From Acidobacteriota bacterium (GTDB lineage: Bacteria > Acidobacteriota > Terriglobia > UBA7540), in the NCBI GenBank assembly GCA_021787735.1, contig JAJYLL010000012.1, forward strand, positions 1-64,000: a DNA stretch of 64,000 nucleotides. Reading direction: 5' to 3'. A program made the position numbers and the translations under genes. Under the pieces are notes generated by a model, which worked only from the letters and a program-made list of their open reading frames with translations, ran no database searches and was not told the origin of the DNA. Positions 25,925-34,496 of the stretch are shown one piece after another. How positions within the stretch are numbered: position 1 is the stretch's first letter; every line of letters starts with the position of its first letter.

Positions 25925-26596
25925 TCACGCTTCGCCGGTCTCTCCGTTATCTGGCTTTAAATGGGAAACAGCGACGGAAGCAAGGTAGGTTCTAAAAACC
26001 GTTACTTCGGACAATTCGCGGAACCTCTTCATTCGTGTCCATGAGAGGTAACCGATTAATGCGAGAATGCCCAAGATTGGCAGGCCGAAAACCAAAATCC
26101 CATGGAAGGACGCTTCTTGATCTAGAACTAAACGGAAACCTGGGACGATTCCTATAACTGCCAGGATAACGAAGGAACGGCAGAGATCGGATGTTGCAAT
26201 GAATGCGTCTCGTTTTGGAAAGCGATCACCAATTTTTGTCAAGCAAAAGTCGAATGCAGCATCTGCGGTAGGGATTTCCTCTCCTAAGTCTTTTGCGATT
26301 ATCAATCTGATTTGGTTGCCCTCATCGGTCGGCCAAAATTTGTCCCTGCCGATCTTAAAAATGCGGTCACCAAAAATCCACTTGATGAGCTTGTCGGCCG
26401 ACTCTTGAATAAGATGCCCGAGACCGAACGAAACTAGCAGTAGGACGGTGAACGCGACGCCGGAGAGGCTCGTGATTGAATCTGCAAAATGCACCCGTCC
26501 CGCTAATGTGACCCAAACCTCGCAGATTATAATCAGGCCGGGAATAATCAACCCAAGCAAATCGTAGATTCCAAGTTTGAATTCGGAAAGGCCCAT
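25925..26596 (-). CDS. four-helix membrane protein paired with MBL hydrolase
   Basis: A 223 aa inner membrane protein with hydrophobic spans at about 10-30 (YDLLGLIIPGLIIICEVWVT), 42-65, 142-160 and 168-187. A cytoplasmic loop of some 75 residues lies between the two hairpins, and there is a soluble tail. AAGGAAAG precedes ATG 26596. Its stop is 15 bases from the MBL gene start, so the two are one transcript. No family recognised. By position it could be the membrane anchor or pore partner of the MBL-fold protein. Confidence 0.65.
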   Translation of the reverse strand: MGLSEFKLGIYDLLGLIIPGLIIICEVWVTLAGRVHFADSITSLSGVAFTVLLLVSFGLGHLIQESADKLIKWIFGDRIFKIGRDKFWPTDEGNQIRLIIAKDLGEEIPTADAAFDFCLTKIGDRFPKRDAFIATSDLCRSFVILAVIGIVPGFRLVLDQEASFHGILVFGLPILGILALIGYLSWTRMKRFRELSEVTVFRTYLASVAVSHLKPDNGETGEA

Positions 26597-26660
26597 AAAT
26601 ACTTTCCTTCGGTCTTTGGCTCAGTGTGGCAGGTAAACTCCTTGCATGAGCATTCTTGCT

Positions 26661-27764
26661 CTACGTCTCCTCAATCTCACATGATTCAGATAATTCTTCG
26701 AGGAAGTCAGCTTTCAAATATCGAATGAAAGGTTCAGCCTGTTTAAGGCGATCGCGTAATGAGGTAAAGGAGATGAATCGGCACATCGCGGACATTGGCG
26801 GGGACAACCTTGAAAACGTGGGACGGTTTACTTCCGAGATGACCTTGTCTCTTCGATCATCTGGAGCAACGAGGTAGAGAGGGATGTTGAGATTTGGTTG
26901 CATTGTAATCAAGTCTGACATCCGCAAAAGGCCGGAGTAGATCGAAGTCGTACTTTCTACCTCAAAAGCTGCGACGATGGCATTTCCTGTCAGCCACAGA
27001 ACGTCAATGAGTTCTATCGTCCTGTTGGTCGCTTCATCGAACTGAAGAGGTAGCTCAGACTTTAGCTTCGGTAGGCTTGCGAAACGGTTACCTTTTACTT
27101 GCCGCCCCCGGTCATTCCGAGCCACCCAAACATCAAACCCCATATCACTGCCGAGCTTAAGAAGCAGCCATTGAATCTCTGTGTGTTCGGTTGGTACTTG
27201 CTCAATTTCGGTTCGTTTTGCGGGTGTTTCTTCGCTATCAGGTACAGTCACGGGCCCGATTTTAGCCTTGAGTGCCTTGGGTCTTCTGGCAAGTTTCGCG
27301 GGATCGACGGGGCGGGAAACAGGGTTCTTACTCGCCTCGATCAGGGCCTCGACTACAACTTGACTGTCGGCCACTTTCCACTTGGCAGGTGAGCCACGGA
27401 AGTGTCCCGTCCAGGCGATGGGACTCTTCATGTCCTGAAAAAAGCTTAATCGGTCTCTCAGTGCGTAAACCGGAATTGCGGTTTGCGGTGAAAGAGAGAC
27501 TAGCGATTTTACCTTTACGCGGCTTGGAAAGCCCTCGTCTTTCCATATGGGACTATCGTCCTTAAATGGCGGGGATGCCACCTCTAAGAGGCCGATGAAG
27601 CGGGAAATTCCAGTCAGGTAGCAGAGTAGATAGTCACCGGGTCTGATTTTCTGGACAGCCTTCCATCGGCTCTCACGGAATCCCGACACTCTTCCACCGG
27701 CATCGAGAAATTCCTTCCAAGTAGTCCATGTAAAGAGGTCGAGCCAGTAATTACGGGCACTCAT
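26661..27764 (-). CDS. EVE-like domain fused to PD-(D/E)XK-type nuclease domain
   Basis: A 367 aa protein in two parts. Residues 1-140 resemble an EVE/PUA-type base-reader: YWLDLFTWTTWKEF, KIRPGDYLLCYLTGISRFIG and WTGHFRGSPAKW. The C-terminal half, TEIQWLLLKLGSDMGFDVWV followed by NRTIELIDVLWLTGNAIVAA and FEVESTTSIYSGLLRM, looks like a PD-(D/E)XK fold, with Asp in LIDVLWL and Glu in FEVEST. From family knowledge, reader-plus-nuclease fusions are predicted to cut DNA carrying modified bases. It is upstream of the membrane/MBL pair with a 64-base gap and may be on the same transcript. Confidence 0.72.
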   Translation of the reverse strand: MSARNYWLDLFTWTTWKEFLDAGGRVSGFRESRWKAVQKIRPGDYLLCYLTGISRFIGLLEVASPPFKDDSPIWKDEGFPSRVKVKSLVSLSPQTAIPVYALRDRLSFFQDMKSPIAWTGHFRGSPAKWKVADSQVVVEALIEASKNPVSRPVDPAKLARRPKALKAKIGPVTVPDSEETPAKRTEIEQVPTEHTEIQWLLLKLGSDMGFDVWVARNDRGRQVKGNRFASLPKLKSELPLQFDEATNRTIELIDVLWLTGNAIVAAFEVESTTSIYSGLLRMSDLITMQPNLNIPLYLVAPDDRRDKVISEVNRPTFSRLSPPMSAMCRFISFTSLRDRLKQAEPFIRYLKADFLEELSESCEIEET

Positions 27765-28114
27765 TGCCGCCGCCTCGGGAATAAGGCCGACCTATTGTTC
27801 AGGCAAGAATCTCTTGAAACATCCTGTGAGCATCAGTAAAGAATGTCCATTTGATTAATTCGGCCATATTAATTAGGGAACCTTGTCTTCGAGCGTACAT
27901 TTTCGTGGCGTATACCAACTGCCGATAATAGTTATCACAAAGTGAATTGCGGGGCAAGCATATAGATGGACGGATACGGCGGAAAGTGGCCCGTCAGGGC
28001 AGCCGACTGTATGGTGGTGGGATTCGGCGACGAAGAAGAAAGGCATGCCTGAGGAATTCGTCGGTGCCCAGAGGACACAGCTTAGATGCCAAGATGAGAG
28101 AACCCCAGCGGGAA
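27765..28114. other. intergenic region
   Basis: These 350 bases lie between two minus-strand gene groups. Open frames on both strands overlap here without protein-like features. It presumably holds the promoter of the EVE-nuclease gene, but I see no clear hexamers. Confidence 0.4.
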
Positions 28115-28687
28115 CTACCGACTGAGCTTCTTGGTCAGAGCGGCCCAACCCTTCTCATTCAGGAATTTCGTGAAATCCCGAACCGGGCATTCGAAATCGT
28201 CATCTTTAATCCGAAGCCGGTCTACTTTGCCTCCCTTCAAATCTCTTGCCTCCCAGCACCGATTCTGTTCCGTGACCCAAAGGTAGCTGTGTATCGTCTT
28301 TTTATCGAAATCGTGAATCTGGCTGAGGCGGCGTTCCAACTCTGCTTTCGGAATCACGACAAAATCACGTGAGTGCCGCTTGAATCCGATCATCACGAAG
28401 ACCCAAAAATCGGCTTGTGACTTAAGCAGTTTGTCTCTGTTGACTGTGAACCAACCACAGACACGCAATGGCTCCTGAAACTCAGAAGGCATATGTGTCG
28501 GCAGGAAATCTTTCCCGAATTTTACTTGAAGGGAAGCCGTACGGCGGTTCTGGAAGTCCGTAACCAGCAAGTCAACTCCCGTATCCTTTGATGGAATCCA
28601 GACATTCAACTTTTCCTTCTTGAAATGTTGCTCGATTTCGGAGCCGACCAAGTACTCTCCAGCGTGAATCGTAAACAGCGGTCGCAT
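28115..28687 (-). CDS. PD-(D/E)XK nuclease-like protein
   Basis: A 190 aa protein started at ATG 28687 (MRPLFTIHAGEYLVGSEIEQ); the longer frame from 28744 overlaps the upstream gene and adds only a basic stretch. The core fits a Holliday-resolvase-like or DUF4365-like nuclease: a helix with EIEQHF, then TGVDLLVTDFQ with Asp39, and ASLQVKFGKD with Gln54-x-Lys56, a QxK variant of the ExK motif. It is last in a four-gene minus-strand unit (30873-28115) with gaps of only 28, 24 and 48 bases. Confidence 0.65.
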   Translation of the reverse strand: MRPLFTIHAGEYLVGSEIEQHFKKEKLNVWIPSKDTGVDLLVTDFQNRRTASLQVKFGKDFLPTHMPSEFQEPLRVCGWFTVNRDKLLKSQADFWVFVMIGFKRHSRDFVVIPKAELERRLSQIHDFDKKTIHSYLWVTEQNRCWEARDLKGGKVDRLRIKDDDFECPVRDFTKFLNEKGWAALTKKLSR

Positions 28688-28715
28688 GTGGTTGTCCTTT
28701 CGACGCAGAATGCTG

Positions 28716-29786
28716 CTACGCCGTCTCCTCCTCCACGAGGTCAAAACTTACCCGGTACGTGTAAAACGAGATTCCTTGGCTCACAAGCATCGCATACTTG
28801 ATCCGATCATCTGAGGCACCGGTAATGATGATGCCTCGGACGCCCTCCCCATCCGCCGCCTTGTGCCTCTTAACCCAGCCCATGTAGCGGAGCAACTGTC
28901 CCACGACGGCATCAGAACTCCTTCCCTTCTTAAGCTCGATCACAACCCAATCTTGATTGCTCCTGTCACGGGCGAGGATATCAATGGGGCCGATGTCGGT
29001 AGGGTATTGCGTTGCACTCTCTTCGTCTTCGACATGCAATGTCAAGGTCTTGCCAAGGGCGGTCTTGTCCCAATTGGAAACGATGAAATCCTCAAGGTAT
29101 CTTTCCAAGGGGAAGACCAAGGACTCGCCGACAGCCACAGCCTCAACAGGTGCAACACCTGCATCCTCTTCTCCGTCCGCCCCGCTCCCCGGCGGGGTTG
29201 CGGAGGCCAGAGGAGAATCAACACCATGAACCATGAGCGAAAACATCGAGTCGACGAGAGAGAGCGGTTGTCTGATCTCATCGGCAATCTGGTGGCAAGC
29301 TTCGTTGATCGCCACGTACCGCTTGCCGAAATTGTCCGAAGGCCGGGCAGTATTCCGGCCGAGCCAATTCAGCCCCTCCTCGCTTATTCGGTTGTACACA
29401 GCGTATTTGTCGGGATAAACACACATCAGGATTGGAGTCACCACAGCCCTGCCCAGCCCTTTGATGTATAGTGACTCATTCTTATCAGTGATCTTGTCCA
29501 GTCGGTCTTGGATCGGCTGCGACTCATCCAGCAGCACGAGCAGCGTGGCCTTGAGACGTTCCATGTCGGCATAGATATTTGGCTGGCGATGTATGCCAGT
29601 CCAATGCTTGTTGTTCTTCAACAACAGGAAAGCCTTGAACTGCTCCTCGGTGAGGCTGGGAATGTTCCTTGGCTGGAACAAGTTGCCGTAGGTCTCCAGT
29701 GCGGCCTTCTGTGCGGCAGCCTCGGCAGGTCTCTCCGTGATCCACCTGGATAGGATTTGGGATGCTTCTGCAAGCGTCATCTTCAT
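28716..29786 (-). CDS. NucS-type PD-(D/E)XK endonuclease domain protein
   Basis: A 356 aa protein. The C-terminal domain (about 225-350) matches the NucS/DUF91 nuclease core: Asp269 in GPIDILARD and Glu284-x-Lys286 in VVIELKKGRSSD, then VVGQLLRYMGWVKRH. The N-terminal 190 residues (FKAFLLLKNNKHWTGIHRQP and following) form a separate helical domain not found in NucS proper. A linker rich in Ala/Gly/Asp/Glu joins them. True NucS acts in mismatch repair; the extra domain and the neighbours suggest a defence role here instead. It lies 24 bases from the HEPN-like gene. Confidence 0.75.
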   Translation of the reverse strand: MKMTLAEASQILSRWITERPAEAAAQKAALETYGNLFQPRNIPSLTEEQFKAFLLLKNNKHWTGIHRQPNIYADMERLKATLLVLLDESQPIQDRLDKITDKNESLYIKGLGRAVVTPILMCVYPDKYAVYNRISEEGLNWLGRNTARPSDNFGKRYVAINEACHQIADEIRQPLSLVDSMFSLMVHGVDSPLASATPPGSGADGEEDAGVAPVEAVAVGESLVFPLERYLEDFIVSNWDKTALGKTLTLHVEDEESATQYPTDIGPIDILARDRSNQDWVVIELKKGRSSDAVVGQLLRYMGWVKRHKAADGEGVRGIIITGASDDRIKYAMLVSQGISFYTYRVSFDLVEEETA

Positions 29787-29810
29787 TGTCCATGCCTCCG
29801 GAAAGTAGGC

Positions 29811-30824
29811 TTACTTCAAACTGCCGTTAACTTGCCTGCCGAGCGTCTGCCAGTCATGCCACAGTCTCTCAACTCTCTTAACAAAAATCTCAGCCTTGTC
29901 CCTGGTGAAATTCAATTTTGCATGTACAGCATCGTTCCGCCATTCCCAAAGCTTTGTCAACTCGCCCGGTTTCAGGCCGAGTTTAGCTACTTCCGGCCGA
30001 CGCTCAAGCATCTTTACGAGAGCTATGTTGATCGTCATAGAAATCTCATCGCGTATGCCGAGGCGTCTGCCCAAGTCCCGCACCACCGATTCCAAAATCC
30101 TGGCAGCGATCAGGCCAGCCAGCCCATAGTCATAGGGCAACACTGTTCGGGCAAGAACAATCCTTTGAAGGCTGGTTCGCTTCCAGAACAGCCCGAGTCC
30201 GCTGGCGAGATTGGAGATTCGAGTCTCCTGAAGGTGCTCATCGTTTCGTATCTCTTCGGCGATGGGAGCGTATTGGGGGTCATGTGACAGATGCGATGCG
30301 GCCCATAGGGCCATGTCGATGTCTGCCACCCTCTTCAAAGCCTCGCTGGCGTAGTGCCGTCGAAAGTCGCCCAGCACTCTCAAGTAATGTAGGTATTGCT
30401 CAATCTCATTTGATGAGGGAAACAGGCAAAGAAATGAGGTGACCGGTGGCGACATGATGCCGAAGCCATCCGGGCACATGAACCTCAACACGACTGAGAC
30501 GATCTCGATGTTCTTGATGGCCTTGTGCAAGGATTCGACTGCGGTGAGCCGTCCTTTGGCGGAATAGATGTCCTTCGGAAGGGGGATCGGAGTCTCGATT
30601 TGTCTGCTTAAGCGGGGCCACCAATCTGGATAGCCCCAGGCATCCGAGGATTCGATGATTTCAAGCTCTCGTCGACCCACCTTCCACAGGTACTTGCCCT
30701 GCTCAAGCTCTTCCTCTACTTTCGCCAAGTTTTGGTTCCGCCCAGCATACTTCTTTGCTGCCACCTGGAACAGAACACGGCATTCTTCAATCCACATTGG
30801 TGAGCCTTTGGACACGGATTCCAC
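29811..30824 (-). CDS. hypothetical protein with C-terminal HEPN-like motif
   Basis: A 337 aa protein (or 328 aa from ATG 30797) with no overall family match. It is mainly helical. Near the C-terminus the sequence LWEWRNDAVHAKLNFT contains R-N-D-A-V-H, the Rx4H signature of HEPN ribonuclease or nucleotidyl-modifying domains, placed on the last long helix as in that fold. Upstream LLYDYG-like and RDLGRRLGIRDEISM segments form the other helices. It lies between the HNH gene and the NucS-type gene with 48- and 24-base gaps, so it is part of a four-gene unit. RNA cleavage is an inference from the motif. Confidence 0.6.
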   Translation of the reverse strand: MESVSKGSPMWIEECRVLFQVAAKKYAGRNQNLAKVEEELEQGKYLWKVGRRELEIIESSDAWGYPDWWPRLSRQIETPIPLPKDIYSAKGRLTAVESLHKAIKNIEIVSVVLRFMCPDGFGIMSPPVTSFLCLFPSSNEIEQYLHYLRVLGDFRRHYASEALKRVADIDMALWAASHLSHDPQYAPIAEEIRNDEHLQETRISNLASGLGLFWKRTSLQRIVLARTVLPYDYGLAGLIAARILESVVRDLGRRLGIRDEISMTINIALVKMLERRPEVAKLGLKPGELTKLWEWRNDAVHAKLNFTRDKAEIFVKRVERLWHDWQTLGRQVNGSLK

Positions 30825-30872
30825 CCACTATGCTTGAAATCGTTGGGCAGGCCACAAAACTTTTCCGCCGAG

Positions 30873-31814
30873 TCAGCGAAAGACATTATAAGCGTGGTAC
30901 TCCAGGTTATCAGCGGATGGCTTTGCCCACTGCTCGGAAGGCTCCCGAAGAGCAAGACCTTCAAGCCTGTAGTAATCCTTCCCGTTTTCGAACTCCTCCC
31001 TGATCCGCTTGCTCACGACGATACGCCGGTCTTTCGGGTCTACCATCAGGTAGCCCCCGTCAAACAGCTTGTGCAGGTCAGCCCTGAGCAGCAGGCCGTT
31101 CGTGACCTCGTGGCACCTCGCAAGTGAGTAGGGCTTGATGTGGGCGGCTTCAAGGACTGGAAGGGTTCGTTCCCCGGTGATGGAGCATCGCCGAGAGTAA
31201 GCGTCCGTCACCAGAATTCGGAACAATCCTTGGCCCAGTCGGGGGTATATGATCTGGGAGCATCCGAAGCCACTCGACTCAATGGCTGCTTCGGTAGCAG
31301 AGCCTTGCTCCAGCCAGGTGGCGGGGCCACGGCTTAACCGTTCGCAAACGGCCTCCCAAAGAGTCCTGCCGGGATTAGTCTCCGAGTCGAAGCCCTTCCC
31401 TACCTGGGTGCCGTGTTTGAATTCGGCAGGGGCTGGAATCCAGTCAGATCGGTTCCAAAAGAACGGTTCGCCAAGCATGATGCAACCAATGTTGGGATTG
31501 TCATGAGAAGCGACAGGTATTCGTCGGTAACGAGCGATTCTCTCCCGCATTTCTTCCAGAGAACGAACACCGTTCGCTTCCCCGAATGCATCCCATGCCA
31601 GGCTCAAAGGAAGGCGGAGGAACCGGGCGAAGAATCCGCCTCCGGCGATATAGTTGTGGGGAGCATGGAGTTTGAAGAGAAGCAGTTCCCCAGGTTGGAG
31701 AGCCTTGAAAGATGCATTGGGGGACGGACGCCAGAAGTTCACCTCCTCCACGTTCGTCTTGGAGGCGTGGAGTGCAAACCAGTCGTTGTCCGTAATTGCT
31801 ACGAAGAGACGCAT
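30873..31814 (-). CDS. HNH endonuclease with EVE/PUA-like N-terminal domain
   Basis: A 313 aa protein from ATG 31814 (MRLFVAITDNDWFALHASKT); a GTG 15 bases upstream is possible. The N-terminal 130 residues, with LQPGELLLFKLHAPHNYIAG followed by GGFFARF, resemble a PUA/EVE-type reader. The C-terminal part is an HNH_2-type nuclease: RRCSITGERTLPVLEAAHIK, then HEVTNGLLLRADLHKLFDGG. This is a type IV-like modification-dependent restriction layout. It is the first gene of the four-gene minus-strand unit ending at 28115. Confidence 0.82.
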   Translation of the reverse strand: MRLFVAITDNDWFALHASKTNVEEVNFWRPSPNASFKALQPGELLLFKLHAPHNYIAGGGFFARFLRLPLSLAWDAFGEANGVRSLEEMRERIARYRRIPVASHDNPNIGCIMLGEPFFWNRSDWIPAPAEFKHGTQVGKGFDSETNPGRTLWEAVCERLSRGPATWLEQGSATEAAIESSGFGCSQIIYPRLGQGLFRILVTDAYSRRCSITGERTLPVLEAAHIKPYSLARCHEVTNGLLLRADLHKLFDGGYLMVDPKDRRIVVSKRIREEFENGKDYYRLEGLALREPSEQWAKPSADNLEYHAYNVFR

Positions 31815-31981
31815 GATCTCAGGTGCCACTGGCCAGTCTTGAACGTTGTATACGCTTCACATGTGGACTTGTCAACGACCAATGCTTTTTGTCAGATTTG
31901 CCTCAATGTATGGGACTAGAATCTGCCATTCAATGCGGCGAGATATGCTCAGCCGAGCTTAGCATATGGAAGGAGAAAGGC

Positions 31982-32386
31982 ATGGGCCCAACACTCGAAA
32001 AAACACGGGCAAGAGCCAGATTGCTGTTGGCGTCAGAAAGACTGCGTGAATTGCTGGAATTCCTTGAGAACGGCGTTCCGGCGTTGATAGATGAGGTGGA
32101 GCAACTCCGCCTGGAGTTGGCCGAAGCCAAAGGTCGTCAAGGTCGATACCAACCCCTAAGTTCCGAAGTGCTCCAGAGGGCTAATGAAATTCCCCACGAA
32201 AGGCAAGCTCTAACCTCGAAGGAGTTTGCACGGTGCATTGGGGTGAGTGAGGCATGCATCCGCAGGTGGACGATGGAGCGGAAAATCAAGGTGGTAAGGT
32301 TTGGAAGGTTGGTTCGTATTCCTCGCAACGAACTCCTGCGGCTTATGGATGAGGGTAGTATTCCGGTGAGGCCGTCTCACATCTAA
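31982..32386 (+). CDS. coiled-coil plus helix-turn-helix DNA-binding protein
   Basis: A 134 aa protein started at ATG 31982, with AAGGAGAAAGG upstream; the frame is open from 31823. Residues 1-60 form a coiled coil (LRELLEFLENGVPALIDEVE and following). The C-terminal part, ALTSKEFARCIGVSEACIRR then WTMERKIKVVRFGRLVRIPR, is an excisionase/MerR-type winged helix. It points away from the HNH unit and may regulate either that unit or the genes following at 32560. Confidence 0.7.
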   Translation: MGPTLEKTRARARLLLASERLRELLEFLENGVPALIDEVEQLRLELAEAKGRQGRYQPLSSEVLQRANEIPHERQALTSKEFARCIGVSEACIRRWTMERKIKVVRFGRLVRIPRNELLRLMDEGSIPVRPSHI

Positions 32387-32559
32387 TTTGCATCCCGGCC
32401 AAACAGGTACGGATTCAACCCTAAGGCACCGAAGCCAAACTCAGTGGTGCACGAACCTTTTCGTGTAAACGCCGCTTGTTGACGTCCCAGAATCCTCGTT
32501 GTGCCGAAGAAATTCCGAGTGTATCCTGTTGCCGATTTTAGCGGAGGGAGCACACCTGC

Positions 32560-33351
32560 ATGACGACATCGGACGACGGGAAGACAGTTGCGATCCCCAA
32601 GAGGGCCCTGCGTGGAAGCAGGCTGCGTTTTCTGATGCTCACTTCGGCACCCGAGGAGCAGATTGCGGAGACGCTGACCCGGCTCGTTTCACCGTTAGCG
32701 TCTGTTGACCCGTCCCATGACCGCTGGATGCCGATTGGATTTCTTCATCCGAAGGAGGCAAGACTCGGCGAGTGCGAGAAGTTCCTTCGACCGGAAATCA
32801 GAAGCAAATTGACCCAGTGGTGGCTCAAGGTTCCAGAGAGGGCAAACACGCCGAATTGGGACTTGGTAAGCACCTGCACGGTCGAGGGCAAGCAGGGGAT
32901 CATTCTCGTCGAGGGAAAGGCACATGCTGGGGAGTTGAAACGTGATGGGAAGCCTCAGGGCAATGCGGAAAATGACGAACAAATAGAACTCGCAATCAAA
33001 GAGGCAACCATGGGATTAGAGCAAATCATCCCCGGCTGGAACCTCTGCCGTGATTCGCACTATCAGCTTTGCAATCGTTTTGCGTGGGCATGGAAAATCG
33101 CCACCCTTGGCGTTCCGACGATTTTGGTTTACCTGGGTTTTCTTCACGCAACCGAAATGCAGGATCAAGGCAAGCCTTTTGACTCGCCGGAGGAATGGAA
33201 TAGGACTGTTTTGGAACATACATCAACCGGTCTCGCTAATGGTGCATGTGTTGTCCCTAAGCTAGCGTGGGAATCGCAGATTCAGACCTCCGGGGCTCCT
33301 CTGTGGGCTGTTATCAGGTCGCTCGACCAACGATGGTGCGTCGGGGGCTAG
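32560..33351 (+). CDS. hypothetical protein with PD-(D/E)XK-like core
   Basis: A 263 aa protein of no named family. The central part NWDLVSTCTVEGKQGIILVE continues GKAHAGELK, giving Asp101 and Glu118-x-Lys120, the spacing of a PD-(D/E)XK nuclease. Flanking helices (EQIELAIKEATMGLEQIIPG) and a closing strand region (LGVPTILVYLGFLHATEM) agree with that fold. It follows the helix-turn-helix gene by 173 bases and could be an orphan restriction-type nuclease. A single ATG start at 32560 is preceded by GCGGAGGGAGC. Confidence 0.6.
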   Translation: MTTSDDGKTVAIPKRALRGSRLRFLMLTSAPEEQIAETLTRLVSPLASVDPSHDRWMPIGFLHPKEARLGECEKFLRPEIRSKLTQWWLKVPERANTPNWDLVSTCTVEGKQGIILVEGKAHAGELKRDGKPQGNAENDEQIELAIKEATMGLEQIIPGWNLCRDSHYQLCNRFAWAWKIATLGVPTILVYLGFLHATEMQDQGKPFDSPEEWNRTVLEHTSTGLANGACVVPKLAWESQIQTSGAPLWAVIRSLDQRWCVGG

Positions 33352-33572
33352 CGAGTATTGCCTGGGAAATGTGGATTGTCTCCAAAAATCCAGACCCGCC
33401 ATTTCTCTGGAAGAATCCAAACTATCCGCCGCACCCGCTGATAGAAATGTTTGTCGGCCACATACTGGAGAGCGACAAGCCCAAATATGATGCACAAAAC
33501 CAAAATTCCACCTACGCCAATCGTTCGTTGCTCAGTATGCGGATTATGGAAACCTAATATAGAGGGTATAAA

Positions 33573-33953
33573 ATGAGCAAAAACATCAACATCGAGTCAA
33601 ATACTGGAGTTGGACGGTTCGTCGAGGAGGGATCGGGCGGCAATTGTCAGATTATGCGTCTGACATCCGATGGCATAGTTGACCCATTATTCATACCAAG
33701 AACCATCCAGCCACATCTGGATGCGTCCAAGGCCGGGGAGTCCTTAGACAAGGATTTGAAAGGTATCGACATAACCCTTCCTGGGATGAGTGAGAGCGAC
33801 ACCTTTGTTCTAGACTTGATGGGCAGGCCCATTTCCGTATATGGTCACCAGAGCCAGCCTCTCGCTGGGGCGCAAGGAACAGCCATCTCGGACGTTCTTT
33901 TGGATTTCAAAAAGCCACGCAAGGCCAAGAAAGGTTGTAGGTCAGCAGCCTGA
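33573..33953 (+). CDS. hypothetical protein
   Basis: A 126 aa protein starting MSKNINIESNTGVGRFVEEG, with GAGGG before the ATG. It is acidic in the middle (SLDKDLKGIDITLPGMSESD) and ends in a basic tail (KKPRKAKKGCRSAA). No domain recognised. It overlaps the end of the small minus-strand gene at 33942 by 12 bases (convergent stops). Confidence 0.5.
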   Translation: MSKNINIESNTGVGRFVEEGSGGNCQIMRLTSDGIVDPLFIPRTIQPHLDASKAGESLDKDLKGIDITLPGMSESDTFVLDLMGRPISVYGHQSQPLAGAQGTAISDVLLDFKKPRKAKKGCRSAA

Positions 33954-34151
33954 TTTCCAGATGTCGTCCATCTTTTCGTAAATAGTTGTTCTTCGTTTGT
34001 CATTTTGACGAAGCTCTTTAATGAGTGAAGCTCGAACGTTCTGACTAGCTTCACGCCTCATCTTGCCAACCAATTCTCTGGCTTGAGTAGTAAGTTGGTC
34101 GTATTCCTTTTCCAGTTTAAGAAGAGCGTTTGTGGGTTGATCATTTGTCAT
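33942..34151 (-). CDS. small coiled-coil protein
   Basis: A 69 aa protein from ATG 34151 (MTNDQPTNALLKLEKEYDQL), predicted to be almost all helix, with strong coiled-coil pattern through REASQNVRASLIKELRQNDK. The longer upstream frame has no good start. Function unknown; it could be an accessory or antitoxin-like protein, but nothing proves that. Confidence 0.45.
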   Translation of the reverse strand: MTNDQPTNALLKLEKEYDQLTTQARELVGKMRREASQNVRASLIKELRQNDKRRTTIYEKMDDIWKSGC

Positions 34152-34496
34152 GGCTAAATAGCTATCACGCAATGCCGGGCATGTCAATCGAGTTGGAACT
34201 GATGGATCGGAGCATTCATTTCCCTCACTCATCCAGCAACAGGTCTCAGTTCGTGGAGCTTCCAAACGCCCTAGGTTATAGTTCACAGACTTTACTCGGT
34301 GAACCAGGAGAATCAGCGGCAAGCGTGATCCGCAACCTCCTGAAAACAGGCACCTGCGGCAACGCTGATTTTGAGACTTTGAAAACCACCCCTAAAAACG
34401 GAAGGTCAGTGGCGTCAGGTCAACTGACCACAGCAGACAAAGTCCTTCGGCATGCTATGATTTCAGACTATCTGGCAGTACGAATGGGAGAGTCCA
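34152..34496 (+). other. intergenic region ahead of 34497 gene
   Basis: There is no convincing gene. A plus-strand frame (34130-34537) runs into the next gene but lacks a start signal. TATGAT at 34456-34461 could be a -10 box for the gene at 34497. Confidence 0.35.

Noticed and set aside
33333-33557. Open frame beginning MVRRGLASIAWEMWIVSKNP overlapping the end of the 32560 gene
   Set aside because: No ribosome binding site or family; composition is plausible but support is too thin.
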